The notes beneath the pieces were generated by a model. That model was not told the DNA's origin. It worked only from the letters and a program-made list of their open reading frames with translations, and ran no database searches. From the NCBI RefSeq assembly GCF_937616625.2, contig NC_065571.1, positions 45,369,651-45,433,650 on the forward strand: a stretch of 64,000 bases of DNA. The letters are read 5' to 3'. This document shows positions 24,318 through 35,215 of the stretch, piece by piece. Origin of the DNA: Mercurialis annua. Taxonomy: Eukaryota; Streptophyta; Magnoliopsida; Malpighiales; Euphorbiaceae. Every line of letters begins with the position of its first letter. The first letter of the stretch is position 1. A program made the position numbers and the translations under genes.

Positions 24318-25660
24318 CCAAAAGATTTTGCAAGTTCCATGATGAGCATGGATATGACACTGACAAATGCCGAGACCTCAAAGTAGAAATCGAAAGAATG
24401 ATCGAGGAGGGCGAACTCAAGAAGTTTGTCTCCGAAAAGAGTGGAAACAGTGACCATGGAGAGAAGAGGTACATAGACTAGAATCCGAAAGAAAATAAAG
24501 ATGAAGAAAGACCAAAAACAATCATGGGAACAATTCACATGATCAATGGAGGAGGCCCAAACAGCTCCGCCATCAGAAAGAAATAGAGGCGAGAGGTTAT
24601 GAACATCAGAGAATCGCCAACGCCTCCAATTATGTTTGATGTCAAAGACTATGAACATGTTAATGCACCTCATAATGACTCCTTAATGGTGACGACAATA
24701 ATCAAGAATCGAAACATGAAGCGAATCCTAATCGATGAAGGAAGTATTGTGAACTTCATGACGAATGCAGCGTATAAAAGCCTAGGTGGAACGACAACCG
24801 AACTTTTCTATTAGGACTCGGCGGACCGCCCATCAACCCCATAGGAGAGGTAACTTTAACGGTCACATCAGGGCTAGAAAAAGGAATCAATGAAAAAATC
24901 AACATGCTATTTAACATAGTGAATATGGACCTATCATACAATACAATCCTGGAAAGGCCGTTTCTCCATGATTCAGCGGCTGTTAGGGGTGAGCATTAAA
25001 CGATTAAAATCGAATAACCGAACCGAATTAATCAAACCAAAATATAATTTGAAAATATGGTTCGGTTACGGTCCGAATTTGTAAAATTTTGACTATTCGG
25101 TTCAGTTTACAGTTTTAACAAAAAATAACTGTAATAACCGAACTGACCGTATTTAAAAATTACGTTGTTTTAAACTTTCATATACACACATTTATATATT
25201 AAACTTGTTTATTTTTATAGTTTTAGAATAAAAAACGATAAATATAAATTTAATTTAAAGCACATGTACTCTCTAGGTTAAATTTCTCCATTTTTTTTAA
25301 ACTGTTTTTTTTTCTTTCTAAAAATCATATAAAAAATATTACGGTTTTCGATCGAACCGAACCAAACTGAAATATTTCGGTTTGTTTAATACGGTTTTGA
25401 TACAATTTGGTTAATACGGTTCGGCGACCGAAATTTTTAAAAAACCGAACAGTTTTGAATTTTTGGGCGGTTCGATGACCGAACCGACCGTTGCTCACCC
25501 CTAGCGGCTGTTACTAGTATAAGGTCACTCGCCAAGAAGATACTGACTGACAAAGGAGTCGTGACGATAAGGGGATATTAAAACAGTGCCAAAAGAGTTA
25601 TGATGAATCTATAATGGACTTCCAAGAGTTAGAGAAGACTGGTGACAAAAAAGAAGAATG
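24318..25660 (+). pseudogene. Gag-pro junction and aspartic protease remains, split by a hAT element
   Basis: KFCKFHDEHGYDTDKCRDLK (24318-24378) is the typical histidine/cysteine-rich linker before the protease in this lineage. The protease-like frame 24599-24814 contains RILIDEGSIVNFM; active family members have D-T/S/G-G-S here, so DEGS is an altered active site. After a frame break, PLIGLGGPPI-like and NTILERPFLHDSAAV-like words follow, interrupted by the hAT element at 24984-25503. They resume as TSIRSLAKKILTDKGVVTIR and end near 25660. Non-functional. Confidence 0.72.
24984..25503. mobile_element. Non-autonomous hAT element (520 bp) in the Tat-like protease
   Basis: Ends TAGGGGTGAGCAT and TTGCTCACCCCTA, with an exact 8-bp duplication GCGGCTGT (24976-24983 and 25504-25511). 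Same family as 11611-12209 by termini and subterminal AACCGAACC/GGTTCGGTT motifs. It interrupts the HDSAAV codons of the protease remnant, so it is younger than the LTR element. Confidence 0.94.
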
Positions 25661-25880
25661 AAGTAGCCAGCAAATAATACATGGCCAGTAGGGACTCAGG
25701 ACCTACCCGATAAATGTTAAACTTTATCTTTATGTTTGTCAAAGTAAATTGTAAAAAAATAATTAGAATCAACAAAAATCCATTCAGCGCAAATACGACC
25801 CCAAGTAAAAAAAAAAAGGGGGTCAAATACAAAAAGCAACTCGCCCAAAAAGAATAAAATATAAAAGCTAGGAGCATTAA

Positions 25881-26565
25881 TTAGAAAATGAAGCTTTAAT
25901 AATAGAACTAATACTTGTATTAAATGAGAATCTAAGAACACCAAATCTGAAAATGAATTGATGAACACCTAGAACTATTGATTCTAAGCTAAGAGTAGAG
26001 ATAATAAGGAATATACTACAACTATTGATTGATGTCTCAAAAGAAGAGGCAAGATAAAATGACCTAAAAAGATAAGGTGCTATATATAGTCAAGCCTAAA
26101 AAGGAAATAAAAACATCATATTACAAGTTGTTTGGCCAAAAGTGGAAGTAGGCCAAGATAGCACAAGAACCCAAAAGGATTTGAAATGCTGAGAACAAGG
26201 TCTTCTCGATCGAGAAGCTTCATTTAACTCAGCTTCTCGATCGAGAAGCAAGAATTTTCAAATCCTTACAATTTTTGGGGCTTCTTCTCGATCGAGAAGC
26301 AAGCTGACTTTTGGCTTCTCTATTGAGACCAATGCAGAAGTGGCCTCATTTGATCTTCAATTTGCTCCTAGCTTCAATCCATCTACGGACTTTCAAATAT
26401 CTTTGATACTTTACTCTTTCGGACTCAAACCCTTTCACATACGCTCCACTTATCCTGAAACACTAACACACGTAATAATAGACATAATCACTAAAAACAT
26501 GCGATAAAAAGAATACAAAGCGATGTAAAAGTGACTCGTATTATAGGAGTATTTTACTCCTATCA
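25881..26565 (-). mobile_element. LTR fragment related to the Athila-like element at 35216
   Basis: Read on the minus strand from 26565 it begins TGATAGGAGTA.AATACTCCTAT, the same start as the 35216 LTR. It contains three full TTCTCGATCGAGAA palindromes plus one degenerate copy, followed by a TATATA box and a leader-like region ending near 25881. Homology to the 3' half of the 1.65-kb LTR is missing, so it is a truncated or diverged solo LTR. TTAAT occurs at both edges, which may be the target duplication. Confidence 0.65.
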
Positions 26566-26866
26566 TTAATTACATATAAAATCATGAACTTTACATTGGC
26601 TCACAAAAAAATATGACTGTTAAAACGTGGCAATCGCAGGCACAACCTTTCGTTTCTTTTCAAATTCAATATTCGCACATTTTTTGGTGAAATTTTGCTA
26701 ATTTGGACATCTGATGGGTCTACTGCGTGTAATGCCACGTCAGCAAAAATGCACCTAATGTTGAATTTAAAAATAAACAAAAGATTATCCCTTCGATTGC
26801 CACTTTAAATGTCATGTTTTTTTTGTGAATCACTATAAAGATCGTGATTTTATATGTAATTAATTC
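26566..26866. mobile_element. MITE with TTAATTACATATAAAATCA ends
   Basis: Inverted arms: TTAATTACATATAAAATC, AACTTTACATTGGCTCACAA at the left and the matching reverse at the right (GTGAATCACTATAAAGATCG, GATTTTATATGTAATTAA). It is similar in style to 54335-54600 and 33330-33610, which also carry ATCACGA.CTTTACA near their ends. It abuts the LTR fragment, so one edge is hard to fix. Confidence 0.72.
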
Positions 26867-26872
26867 TAAAAT

Positions 26873-27145
26873 AAAATGAGGAAATGCAAAAGGCAACTTG
26901 CCCAAAGAAAATAAATCTTCATTGATATGAACAAAACAAAATACAAAAGGCAACTCGCTCAAAAAAAATAAATCTTCATTAAAATAAAGCGGTGAAATAT
27001 AAAAGGCAAGTTGTCCAAAGAATATAAATCTTCATCAATATAAATGATGAAATAAAAAAGGCAACTTGTCCAAAAGGAATAGATCATTATTAAATTAAAA
27101 GAGGAAATACAAAAGGCAACTTGCCCAAAAAGAAAAAAATTCAAA
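26873..27145 (+). repeat. Tandem repeat of about 55-60 bp in the Tat-like 3' region
   Basis: About five diverged units of the form AAATACAAAAGGCAACTTGCC followed by CAAA.AATAAATCTTCATTA. One more unit lies at 25826-25876, separated from the array by the LTR fragment and the MITE, which shows that the array pre-dates those insertions. Tandem repeats before the 3' LTR are known in Tat/Ogre elements. Confidence 0.8.
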
Positions 27146-27424
27146 CAAGCAAACTGGGAAGATTTCGCTAAATTAGCTAGATTTTTTCTCAATCTTCTTC
27201 ATCAGCGCCTTAACCGAATCTCTGGAATCCAAGTCGTTTACGCCAGAGATATCTTATCGAGATTTTGTTCCCGTAGCTTCTCGTCAATAGCCAGTCTTAT
27301 CAAAGTTGAATAAAACAACTTCGTATCAAACAGGCGAATATGAAGTCTCTCTACTTCAGCCTTCATCAGATCTCTCTCGCCATCTACATGAATTCTGGTA
27401 GCAATAAGAGCTCAATCTCCTGAG

Positions 27425-27931
27425 TCAGCTCAGAAATCGAACTCCCGAATATAATAATGAACCGAGTCGTATAGGATTCATTCGCCAGAGCGAATCTAAA
27501 GATTTACCCAAAACTAACGATATCCGGGTCACAGAGGCAGCCGTGGCTAAAGGCAACTTAAGAGGATTCGCCACTATCCCCAGAAGGGTCGAATCCCGTA
27601 GGATTCAGTGAAACCGGAATCACATCCAAAGCGTGTCGCCGGCGGATCTAATTCCATGAGTGACGCAAATGCTATAAAGATTCTAGAAGATCAGATCTTG
27701 TGGAATAACTTTCTGACTTGAAAATATATTCCTATTTAGAAGTCTGAACCTATTTAGAAAGACATTCCTGAATAGGAGTCTTGCTTAATAGGAATTATTT
27801 TCTTATTTAGATTCATATAACTGAATAGTAAACTTTCTTCTATTTCAATGCCCATTATATAAAGGACTTGAGTTATGCCTGCAACACATATATTACATTC
27901 AATTCAACTCTCTTAAACTCAACGACTGATT

Positions 27932-27934
<3 letters not shown>
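27425..27934 (+). repeat. 3' LTR of the Tat-like element, truncated
   Basis: Matches the 5' LTR from CGAACTCCCGAATATAATAA to CTCAACGACTGATTAAG, where a (TG)n microsatellite (27934-27963) replaces the last part. Numerous small indels separate the copies. Confidence 0.75.
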
Positions 27935-27963
<29 letters not shown>

Positions 27964-27968
<5 letters not shown>

Positions 27969-28221
27969 TACCATGACTTTTGGATAATAAAAAATACCAT
28001 CGACGTGTTATTAGCATTACGTTATATTATTTTTTATAATTTTAATAAAAAAATTATTTTTATCAATGTGTCATATTACATGCCTCGTGCGAAACATGCA
28101 AAATAATTTAATATATAATAAAAAATGACTTATTGCTAATAATTTATTTATTTTTAAAAAAATGTCATCCTTTTCTTTATATTACAAAATTTAGTAATCA
28201 CTATAAACTTATCAAATTTAT
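27964..28221. other. Short AT-rich spacer
   Basis: No gene or element ends recognised between the (TG)n tract and the next MITE. Confidence 0.5.
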
Positions 28222-28817
28222 GCGAGGTAATTACTTAAAAGATCTCCATCTTGAATTTTTTTCCGTTTATACTATGACCTTGTAAAAAAGCCATTTGTAC
28301 CCAATTTTAGATTTTTATATTTTGTCCCTACCTAAAAGTACTAAAATTTCCTCTTTTCATTTGAAAAAAGTTCAAAATAATCCTTTAATTTATATTTATA
28401 TATTAATTAAACATTGATAATATTAATTGTACAAAAATACTATCTTTTTCAAAAAAAAAAAAAAAACTAAAATAAATTTTATTTAATGTTTATTAATTTT
28501 AAAAAAAATCTCCCTGGAGCCGCCACTCCTTCTCATCGAAGAAGGAGCAGCGGCTACTACATCTCCATGGAGAAGGAGCGGCTCCTTCTTCAATTTTGGA
28601 GAAGATGATATTTTTGTATTACTAGTAACATCAACGTTTAATTAGTATATAAATTGAAAGATTATTTTATTTTTTTCAAATGAAAAGAGATAATTTTAAT
28701 ACTTTTGGGTATTAGACGAAACATAAAAATTCAAAATTGGATACAAATGGATTTTTTTATAAGATTATGGAATAAACGAAAAATATTTAAGGTGAAATTT
28801 TTTTAAGTAATTAAGCC
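28222..28817. mobile_element. Inverted-repeat element with GC-rich core (family of 47681-48073)
   Basis: The arms start near GGTAATTACTTAAAA and end AAGTAATTAAGCC; they pair over about 120 bp (CGTTTATACTATGACCTT, ATTTGTACCCAATTTTAGA). The middle contains a GC-rich stacked palindrome (about 28510-28605) with repeated GAAGGAG/CTCCTTC words. AATTTAT lies next to both edges, which may be a worn target duplication. Confidence 0.75.
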
Positions 28818-28869
28818 AATTTATAAAAATTGAAGAATATTTTTCAACTAAACCTAATATTGAAATATT

Positions 28870-29000
28870 TGCAGATGAAGTTTTAGCTTAGTGACTAAAA
28901 TTTTGTTTGTGTGTGATGTTGAAGGTTCGACTTCCGATCCCTAAACTGTAATTTGCCGATTTAAAAATATTAGTATATAATAATAACCAATTCTTGTGAA
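28870..29000 (+). repeat. Possible tRNA-derived SINE
   Basis: TAGCTTAGTGA near 28882 fits a Pol III A box (one mismatch) and GGTTCGACTTCC near 28924 fits a B box, with suitable spacing. The 3' limit and tail are unclear. It could equally be an old tRNA-like fragment. Confidence 0.4.
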
Positions 29001-29197
29001 CCTTCGTCTACAGCCAACATAAAATAAGTGTATCTATGATAAAAAAAATTGAACATTTTATCTGCTTTTATTTTTGTTACGTAGATAGGAAGATAAATTT
29101 TATATGTATTCAATAGAAAAATTAAAAGAATGTTATGTGGTTTACAATTACAAAACTGTGAGCAACTAAAGTGCCAACATGAGAAAATTGACTTAAG

Positions 29198-29492
29198 TAG
29201 CAATTTGCCCCCTCAACTTGTAAGCAATGAATAATTAACATATAAATTAACTTTGTGGGCAAATTAGTCATGAATTTGCATATTATGGGCAATTAGTCCC
29301 AATTTGATAATTTACCCCCTAAATTTGTAAGTTATTTGTCTCTCAATTGGCAATTTACCCCATCAAATTTTAAGCTATTTTATCAAAATGGAGCTAATTG
29401 CCCATAATCAGCAAGTTCATGACTAATTTGCCCATAAAATTAATTAATGTATTAATTGCCCATTGTTTACAAATTGAAGGGGCAAATTGCTA
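29198..29492. mobile_element. MITE with TAGCAATTTGCCCC ends
   Basis: Inverted arms of about 100 bp share AGCAATTTGCCCC, GGGCAAATTAGTCATGAA and ATTATGGGCAATTAG. The flanks contain TTAAG on both sides, but an exact duplication is not certain. Confidence 0.82.
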
Positions 29493-30014
29493 GTTAAGTC
29501 TGAAAAAATTTGTGTCTGACTCAGTGTTTTCAAACCCGGACCGGACCGGCCGGTTCAACCGGTTAGACCGGAAACCGGAGGTCTGTCTGGGTCAAATGAT
29601 GCTTAATACCCGGATTTCTGGTTTAACCGGTTTGAACCGGAAAAACCCGCAAAAAATAGAGACCCGTTGAACCAGAACACCCTTCACAACCGGCCGGTTT
29701 AATATAAATCTGGAATCTTACAGATTGACTGAGATTTAGGGGATCTGATTTAATGAAAAAATAATAGAAGAACATGAAATTATTAGATGAAAATACTTTA
29801 ATTCCTTGAATAATGAAAGTTTAGTGGTGGATAAATATAAGCTCCACTTTTCTGGTTGTGACTTGTGAGCAATGCATGTTGAGAGAAGAAATGGTTGCCG
29901 CCGCTGCTAGGTATTGAAATTTAGAAAGAATTAGTAGTGGCTAGGTTAATGTTGGAGATGAAAAAATATATATTGGGCCAGGCTTATTATTGAGTTAGAA
30001 TTGTATTTATTTTT

Positions 30015-32485
30015 AGGCTTCTTACTCAAATAACCAACATTCATCTTTGATTTACTTTTATACCAATACATATTTGACATTTTAAAACTACCATGCAAGG
30101 GAGAAATTATTACTTTTATACCATATAAATAAAACCCTAATAACACAAATCTTCATAATTACAATTATTTTCTCTCTCCTCAAATTTCTCTCCTCTTTCT
30201 CTTTCAATTCACATTTCACACAAATTTCAGATTTGTTCTTCGCACCAATCCGCCTCCGCCGTTCCATTTTTGCCGTTTTACCTCCGTCGTTTTGCCTCCA
30301 CCGTTCCACCATCTTTCTTTTATCATTTTGATTTCAGATCTGAAGTTTTTTTTTTTTTTTTTTATTTTTAGATCTGTAATTTGTTTATTTTTACTGTTGT
30401 TTTCACCATTAAACATGTATAAAGATTATTTTTAAAGAATCTAATACTCATTTCATGTAATGTAGAATAATTTTGTGATTTTATGGAATAAAATTCTGTT
30501 ATTTCTGCATTTTTCTTGTGTTTCTGCGTCTTTTTTATTCTGTAGAACGATTTGTTGATGATGATTGATTGCTGAATTATTGTAATGTTACAGTGTTGTT
30601 GATTTTATGTTGACTTTATGTTGATATCAACTGATTTTTTTTATTTTTACATTGACAACTAAGATAACATTGTCTGTGAAATAAACTAAAAAAATTAAAT
30701 TAAATTAAATTGAGACTAGATAATGATATGGTAGCACAAGGGAAGAAGACATATAATGATGTTGCATTATTGTAATGTTACAATGTTGTTATGGTATTGA
30801 TTTTCGGTTGATATTTTGTTGATTTTAGCATCGGTGAAGAAGACAATAATGATATTAAATTATTGTAATGTTACAATGTTGATCTTATGTTGATATAGTG
30901 TTGACATGGTGTTGATTTTGGTATAGGTAAAAAATATAAATAATGATTTTGAATTATTATAATATTACAAATTTGAATTTATGTTGATATTATGTTGATT
31001 TTGTGTTGGTATTTTAGATTGAAAAAATAATTTATTAATCTTTGATTAATTTAATGTTGATTTTATATTGATATATATAAAAAATAAAATATATAATAAA
31101 TAATAAATTTTGATTAATTATTAGCAAAAATAAAGGTAAATAAATATTAAAAATAAAAATTAGTGTTAAAAAAGATTTACAAAATTAATACTATCCAGTT
31201 TATTAAATGTTGTTGATATTATGTTAATATTGTGTTGATATTAAAACTGACAAAAATGTCAACAATAAATAATGTACACATGTTGATTTTATATTGATTT
31301 TGTGTTGATTTTGAGTTGATATTTGATTAATTTTAATGACAAATAGTATACACATGTTGATTTTATGTTGATTTTGTGTTGATCTTCAATTAATTTTAGG
31401 GATATGTGCATGTTAATTTTAGGTTGATTTTAGGTTGACATCGAGTTGATTTTGCGTTGATTTTGATTAATATAGCTTAAATAATTGTACATCAATAAAA
31501 TTCAACATTGATTTTATAATAAAGTTTGTACGTAGAACATAATATAAGGAGCAAAAAAACCAACCAAATTTCAAAAATGCCGAAATGAATTTAGTACATT
31601 CTAATAAAATAACACTCTAGAAAATGAAAGTTATAAAAAATAGCTGAATACCAATAGCATATGTTTATGTAGGGAATTTCAGAACGTTTATCGAGAAAAA
31701 AACACAAAGAGATCAATCATTCAAACAAATATGTGCACTCCACATTCCATCCTGTTGCTTTTCAAATAAACATCTATTCCGCAAACTTACAGGAGGCATT
31801 TATTTCATAGACAATATTATCTTGTTTGTCAATGTTAAAATAAAAAAAATTAGTTAATATCAACATAATATCAACATAAAATCAACATAAAATCAACAAC
31901 ACTGTAAAATTACAGTAATTCAGCAATCAATCATCATCTACAATTCGTTCTGCAGAATAAAAAAACGCAAAAATACAACAAAACACAAAAAAATGCAGAG
32001 TTAACAGAATTTTATTACATAAAATCACAAAATTATTCTACATAACATGAAATAAGTATTAAATTCTTTGAAAATACTCTTTATACATGTTTAATGGTGA
32101 ATAAACAGTAAAAAATAAACAAATTACAGATCTGAAAATGAAAAAATAAAGAACAAAAAATTTCAGATCTAAAATCAAAAAGAGAAAAGAAAGATGGCGC
32201 GGCGAGACAAAGGTGGAACGACGGAGATGGAACAGCAAAAAACAGAACGGCGGAGGCGGAACGGCGGAAGCGAAGGAATAAGAACGTGGAGAAACTCTGC
32301 TGGACTCATGGAGAAGAAGAAGGAGCCGCCAAAATTCAAGAGAAAAAGAAGGAACGGTAGAAAAGTAAGAATTCAAAAAAATTAGGTTACAATTTTAATT
32401 TTGGATGGTATGAAATGTAAACTTTGGCTTTGGACTGTATAAAAGTAAACTTGGGCCAATTTTCAGTATATTGGGTAAAAAGCCC
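30015..32485. mobile_element. Non-autonomous MULE with long inverted arms (2,471 bp)
   Basis: Ends AGGCTTCTTACTCAA and (reversed) GGGCTTTTTACCCAA, with a 9-bp duplication TTTATTTTT (30006-30014 and 32486-32494). The arms run about 640 bp (30015-30660 and 31850-32485). They contain a pyrimidine-rich, leader-like segment (TTTCTCTCCTCTTTCTCTTT), Gly/Arg-codon-like CCGCCTCCGCCG, paired AGATCTGAA words, and a block with TAATGTAGAATAATTTTGTG. The middle is a TTGAT repeat array. No transposase. Short open frames inside the arms mirror each other and are not supported as genes. Confidence 0.9.
30590..31470 (+). repeat. TTGATTTTATGTTGAT short-repeat array inside the MULE
   Basis: Dozens of diverged units (GTTGATTTTATGTTGATATT, GTGTTGATTTT) in one orientation. 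The same words reversed appear at 31855-31910, at the start of the right arm. Period is about 10-12 nt, with AT-rich spacers. It is a minisatellite with no coding potential. Confidence 0.82.
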
Positions 32486-32712
32486 TTTATTTTTTAACAT
32501 GTAAAGTTACTGCAGTCTAAGAAAGTCATATTGATTGTCCATTTTATTAAAAACTTTAAATTTATTTTCATATATATTATAATTTATATATATTTTTTGG
32601 TTTTTATTTAAACGGTTGGACCAACGGTTGAACCGATTCAACCGGTTGGACCTTGAACCGGTGGACATACCGGTTCTGTCAACGGTCCGGGTTTTAAAAC
32701 ATTGGTCTGACT

Positions 32713-33329
32713 ATTAAATTGATTTGCTCATCATAGAAGAAAACAAAAAAATATTAATTTAAGACCAATTCAAAAGACCACCTACTACCAATGCAAAAGG
32801 ATGTGGACATACCTACCCCTCCTAACTAAAAGTAAAACCACTCACTCGTATCAATTTAGAGCTGCCGTCATTCCCTCTTTTTTTATATTGTTCATATTTC
32901 TCCGCATCATTCTTATGTCACTATTTTTTTGTTAATTTTAAAGAATAACTTTCAGCTTTATTAATATAATATAATATTATTATAATCATAATTTATAAAT
33001 AATTAAAATCAAATATCTTTTATAATTTTATATATTGTTTAAATAATATGTTAATTATATTATTATTTTTACATGAAAAAAATCATTTCCTCAGGTAATT
33101 AACTTGGTTAATTTTTTTAATGAATTGAAAATTATATAAAAATCACAAAAAGTGTCAAAGAAAAATAATCCAAATATAACTGGGAAAGAAAATTAAAACT
33201 GACCGCAACAGCTAATCTAGTAAGTGTTAGTTTTTTTAGGTTTATATCACAGCAGAATAAAATATTATTTAAACTCAAAACAAGATCCATATAATTCAAT
33301 CATATTGGCATAGTTGTATATTAAAACTA
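32713..33329. other. Intergenic, no gene recognised
   Basis: AT-rich sequence between the hAT element and the next MITE. Nothing beyond short homopolymer runs is seen. Confidence 0.5.
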
Positions 33330-33610
33330 GAGTTAATTTTATAAAAAAATTACGACCTTTACATGAAATTTAATTTTAATCACGACTTTTCATTTTTTTC
33401 AAATCAATCACCAAATTATTTTTGCTAATTTGGCCACTGGAATCTGTCGGATTTGAAAAAAATGAAAGATAAAAATACACCGGAAAATATAGACGTGATA
33501 AATTTGAAAAAAAATGGAAGGTCATGATTTTATATGACAACTTTTGAAAGTCGTAATTAAAATGAAATTTCGTGTAAAGCTCGTGATTTTTTTTATGGAA
33601 TTAATCCTTC
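33330..33610. mobile_element. MITE with TAAAAAAATTACGACCTTTACA-type arms
   Basis: The left arm (ATTACGACCTTTACATGAAA, TTTTAATCACGACTTTT) pairs with the right arm (AAAGTCGTAATTAAAATGAA, TTCGTGTAAAGCTCGTGAT). AAACTA occurs at both edges but the exact duplication is uncertain. A related truncated copy lies at about 55000-55085. An ORF at 33544-33777 starting inside it is not supported as a gene. Confidence 0.78.
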
Positions 33611-34039
33611 AAACTAACGGAGTAATGAATTTCACGACAGTTGTGTTGAAAAGAAGAGAGTTGGTTCACTCCGATGACACCTTACCTCAAAATTTTAGTA
33701 TATTTAACGGATCGAAACATCTTCAAAAAAATATGTCCTCTATAAATATCCACATAAACAGATTTCTTCCAAAATAAATACTTGTGTGCTAGAATTTTTT
33801 TTTTCTCTAAGCAATTTTTGAACTTATGTGATATTATATCGTGAGATATGTCTGTATTTCAATATTTCAAACAACATATAACATAAATCTTAGATTTAAG
33901 TGTGTATCTATAGGCGTACGGCACATCTAGAGTTAAGTAATTAAAAACATGTTTTCCAATTCCATTGAAACACTATATTTTTTACAACTCTACAATTTCA
34001 TATATATTAAAAATTATTTTAATAAATATATTTCAATTA
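33611..34039. other. Intergenic, no gene recognised
   Basis: AT-rich, no repeats with clear ends. Confidence 0.45.
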
Positions 34040-34348
34040 GGGTTATTGTTACCAAATAGCACAATTTTTAGCATTTTTTTTATTTAAACCCAACCTTTAA
34101 AACGTCTCAACTAATAGCACAACCTTTCATTATGTGTCATATATTAGTATAAATGCCTAAAATGACGTCGTTTTGATCGTCCGTACGATAAAAAACGACG
34201 TCATTTTAACAAAAAATAAAACATAAAATACATATCGGGTTATAAAATGAAAAATTTAGAAAGGTTAGGCTAATGGCTGAGACGTTTTAAAAGTTGGGCT
34301 TAAATTAAAAAAAGCGCTAAAGATGGTGTTATGTGGTGAGGTTAACCC
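34040..34348. mobile_element. Mutator-like MITE (309 bp)
   Basis: The arms start GGGTTATTGTTACC and (reversed) GGGTTAACCTCACC and share AAACGTCTCA, TTTAAACCCAACCTTT-like and TAGCACAACCTTTC-like blocks. The centre is a short palindrome, AAAATGACGTCGTTTT...AACGACGTCATTTT. Flanks TTTCAATTA (34031-34039) and TTTTAATTA (34349-34357) form a 9-bp duplication with one mismatch. Confidence 0.85.
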
Positions 34349-35036
34349 TTTTAATTATCAATATAATCTTTAAAAGATAATACTTAAGAGAGGGGCTAAA
34401 TGACTTGATTTCAAAATGTTAGGTAGATAAATAAGACAGAAAATTCAATAAGGGCCTAATATATCATATGGGCATATTTGTCCCTATTAAGAAAGTCCCG
34501 CATCTAAAAATCAATGCCATGAAAATCACATGTAGGCATGAAATAATGGAATGGCATTGAGTGTTTTGTAAACGCTGTCACAAAGAGAGGGTTGAATGTG
34601 CTGATTTTAAAACGTTACGAGCATAAATGAGATCCAATATTTAAAGAATTTCTGTTTGTTTTCCGCCCTAAACCATAGGAGAACTTGCCTTCTCTAACTT
34701 TATTCGACAAGTAAAAATGCTTAATCTTAAATCTTCTTTTATTTTACCTTTACAAACTACTCAATCAAATATATGAAGTAATTATTAATTTTTTTCTTGT
34801 CTTCTGACAAGCGTGTTTTCTTGTCTTTTGACAAGTGTTTGGTCAGTTTTGTTTGCCGGTTTTCCATTTTATTCCTTTCATTTTTGAGTGTCTCTAATCT
34901 TTAGAGTGACAAGTGGTGTTGGCTGTTTCGTTGCATGAGAAGTGAGAAGTGATAGTTTTTACTTTTTAAAACCTTTTGCTAAGGTCTGCTAAACCTAATT
35001 TCTTAGCGATTCGTTATTCTGTTTTGGTATTTGACG

Positions 35037-35215
35037 ATGGCGAGTTCTAGTACAAACGGCGACATGGCACATAATAATCCGTTAGAAGAGGAGGAGGAGG
35101 GTTGTCTGGATTATTCTGGGGAAGTGGATACAGGTGGAGAAGATGAGTTCCGGTGGTGTTTGATCGGACGTTTCCTTACTGATAAAACTATCAATGTGAT
35201 GGCCATGAAGAATGT
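35037..35215 (+). pseudogene. LINE ORF1, 5' part (before the LTR-element insertion)
   Basis: The ATG at 35037 (MASSSTNGDMAHNN) is preferred to an upstream TTG in the same frame. Codons run in frame to AAT-GT at 35215, where the Athila-like element begins. The acidic N-terminus is followed by WCLIGRFLTDKTINVMAMKN, the start of a DUF4283 domain. The remainder continues in frame at 41475 when the insert and one AATGT copy are ignored. Confidence 0.88.

Larger units (their letters stand above)
21881..27934 (+). mobile_element. Decayed Tat-like Ty3/Gypsy element (gag and protease only)
   Basis: Two LTRs in direct orientation (about 21881-22499 and about 27425-27934) share the order CCGAGTCGTATA, GGGTCACAGAGG-like, GGCGGATCTA.TTCCATGAGT and TTTAGATTCATA.AACTGAATAG. 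A primer-binding-like site (ATTAGCGCAGTTTGTGGAA, 22500-22518) follows the first LTR. Gag and protease coding remains lie between; no reverse transcriptase, RNase H or integrase is present. The 3' LTR is cut off by a (TG)n tract and lacks about 70 bp. LTR divergence is heavy (many indels), so this is an old copy. It hosts several later insertions. Confidence 0.82.
29522..32704. mobile_element. hAT-type element with CAGTGTTTTCAAACC ends, split by a MULE
   Basis: The left end CAGTGTTTTCAAACCCGG and the right end (reversed) CAATGTTTTAAAACCCGG are flanked by an exact 8-bp duplication GTCTGACT (29514-29521 and 32705-32712). Subterminal sequence is packed with CCGGTT/AACCGG words. Removing the inner MULE and one of its target copies leaves about 703 bp with no coding sequence. 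Confidence 0.93.

Noticed and set aside
26720..27192. Minus-strand ORFs of 77-80 aa
   Set aside because: Generated by the tandem repeat of 55-60 bp; repeated low-complexity peptides.
30590..31470. CRISPR-like array
   Set aside because: Units are degenerate, have no unique spacers of constant length, and sit in a plant MULE; it is a minisatellite.
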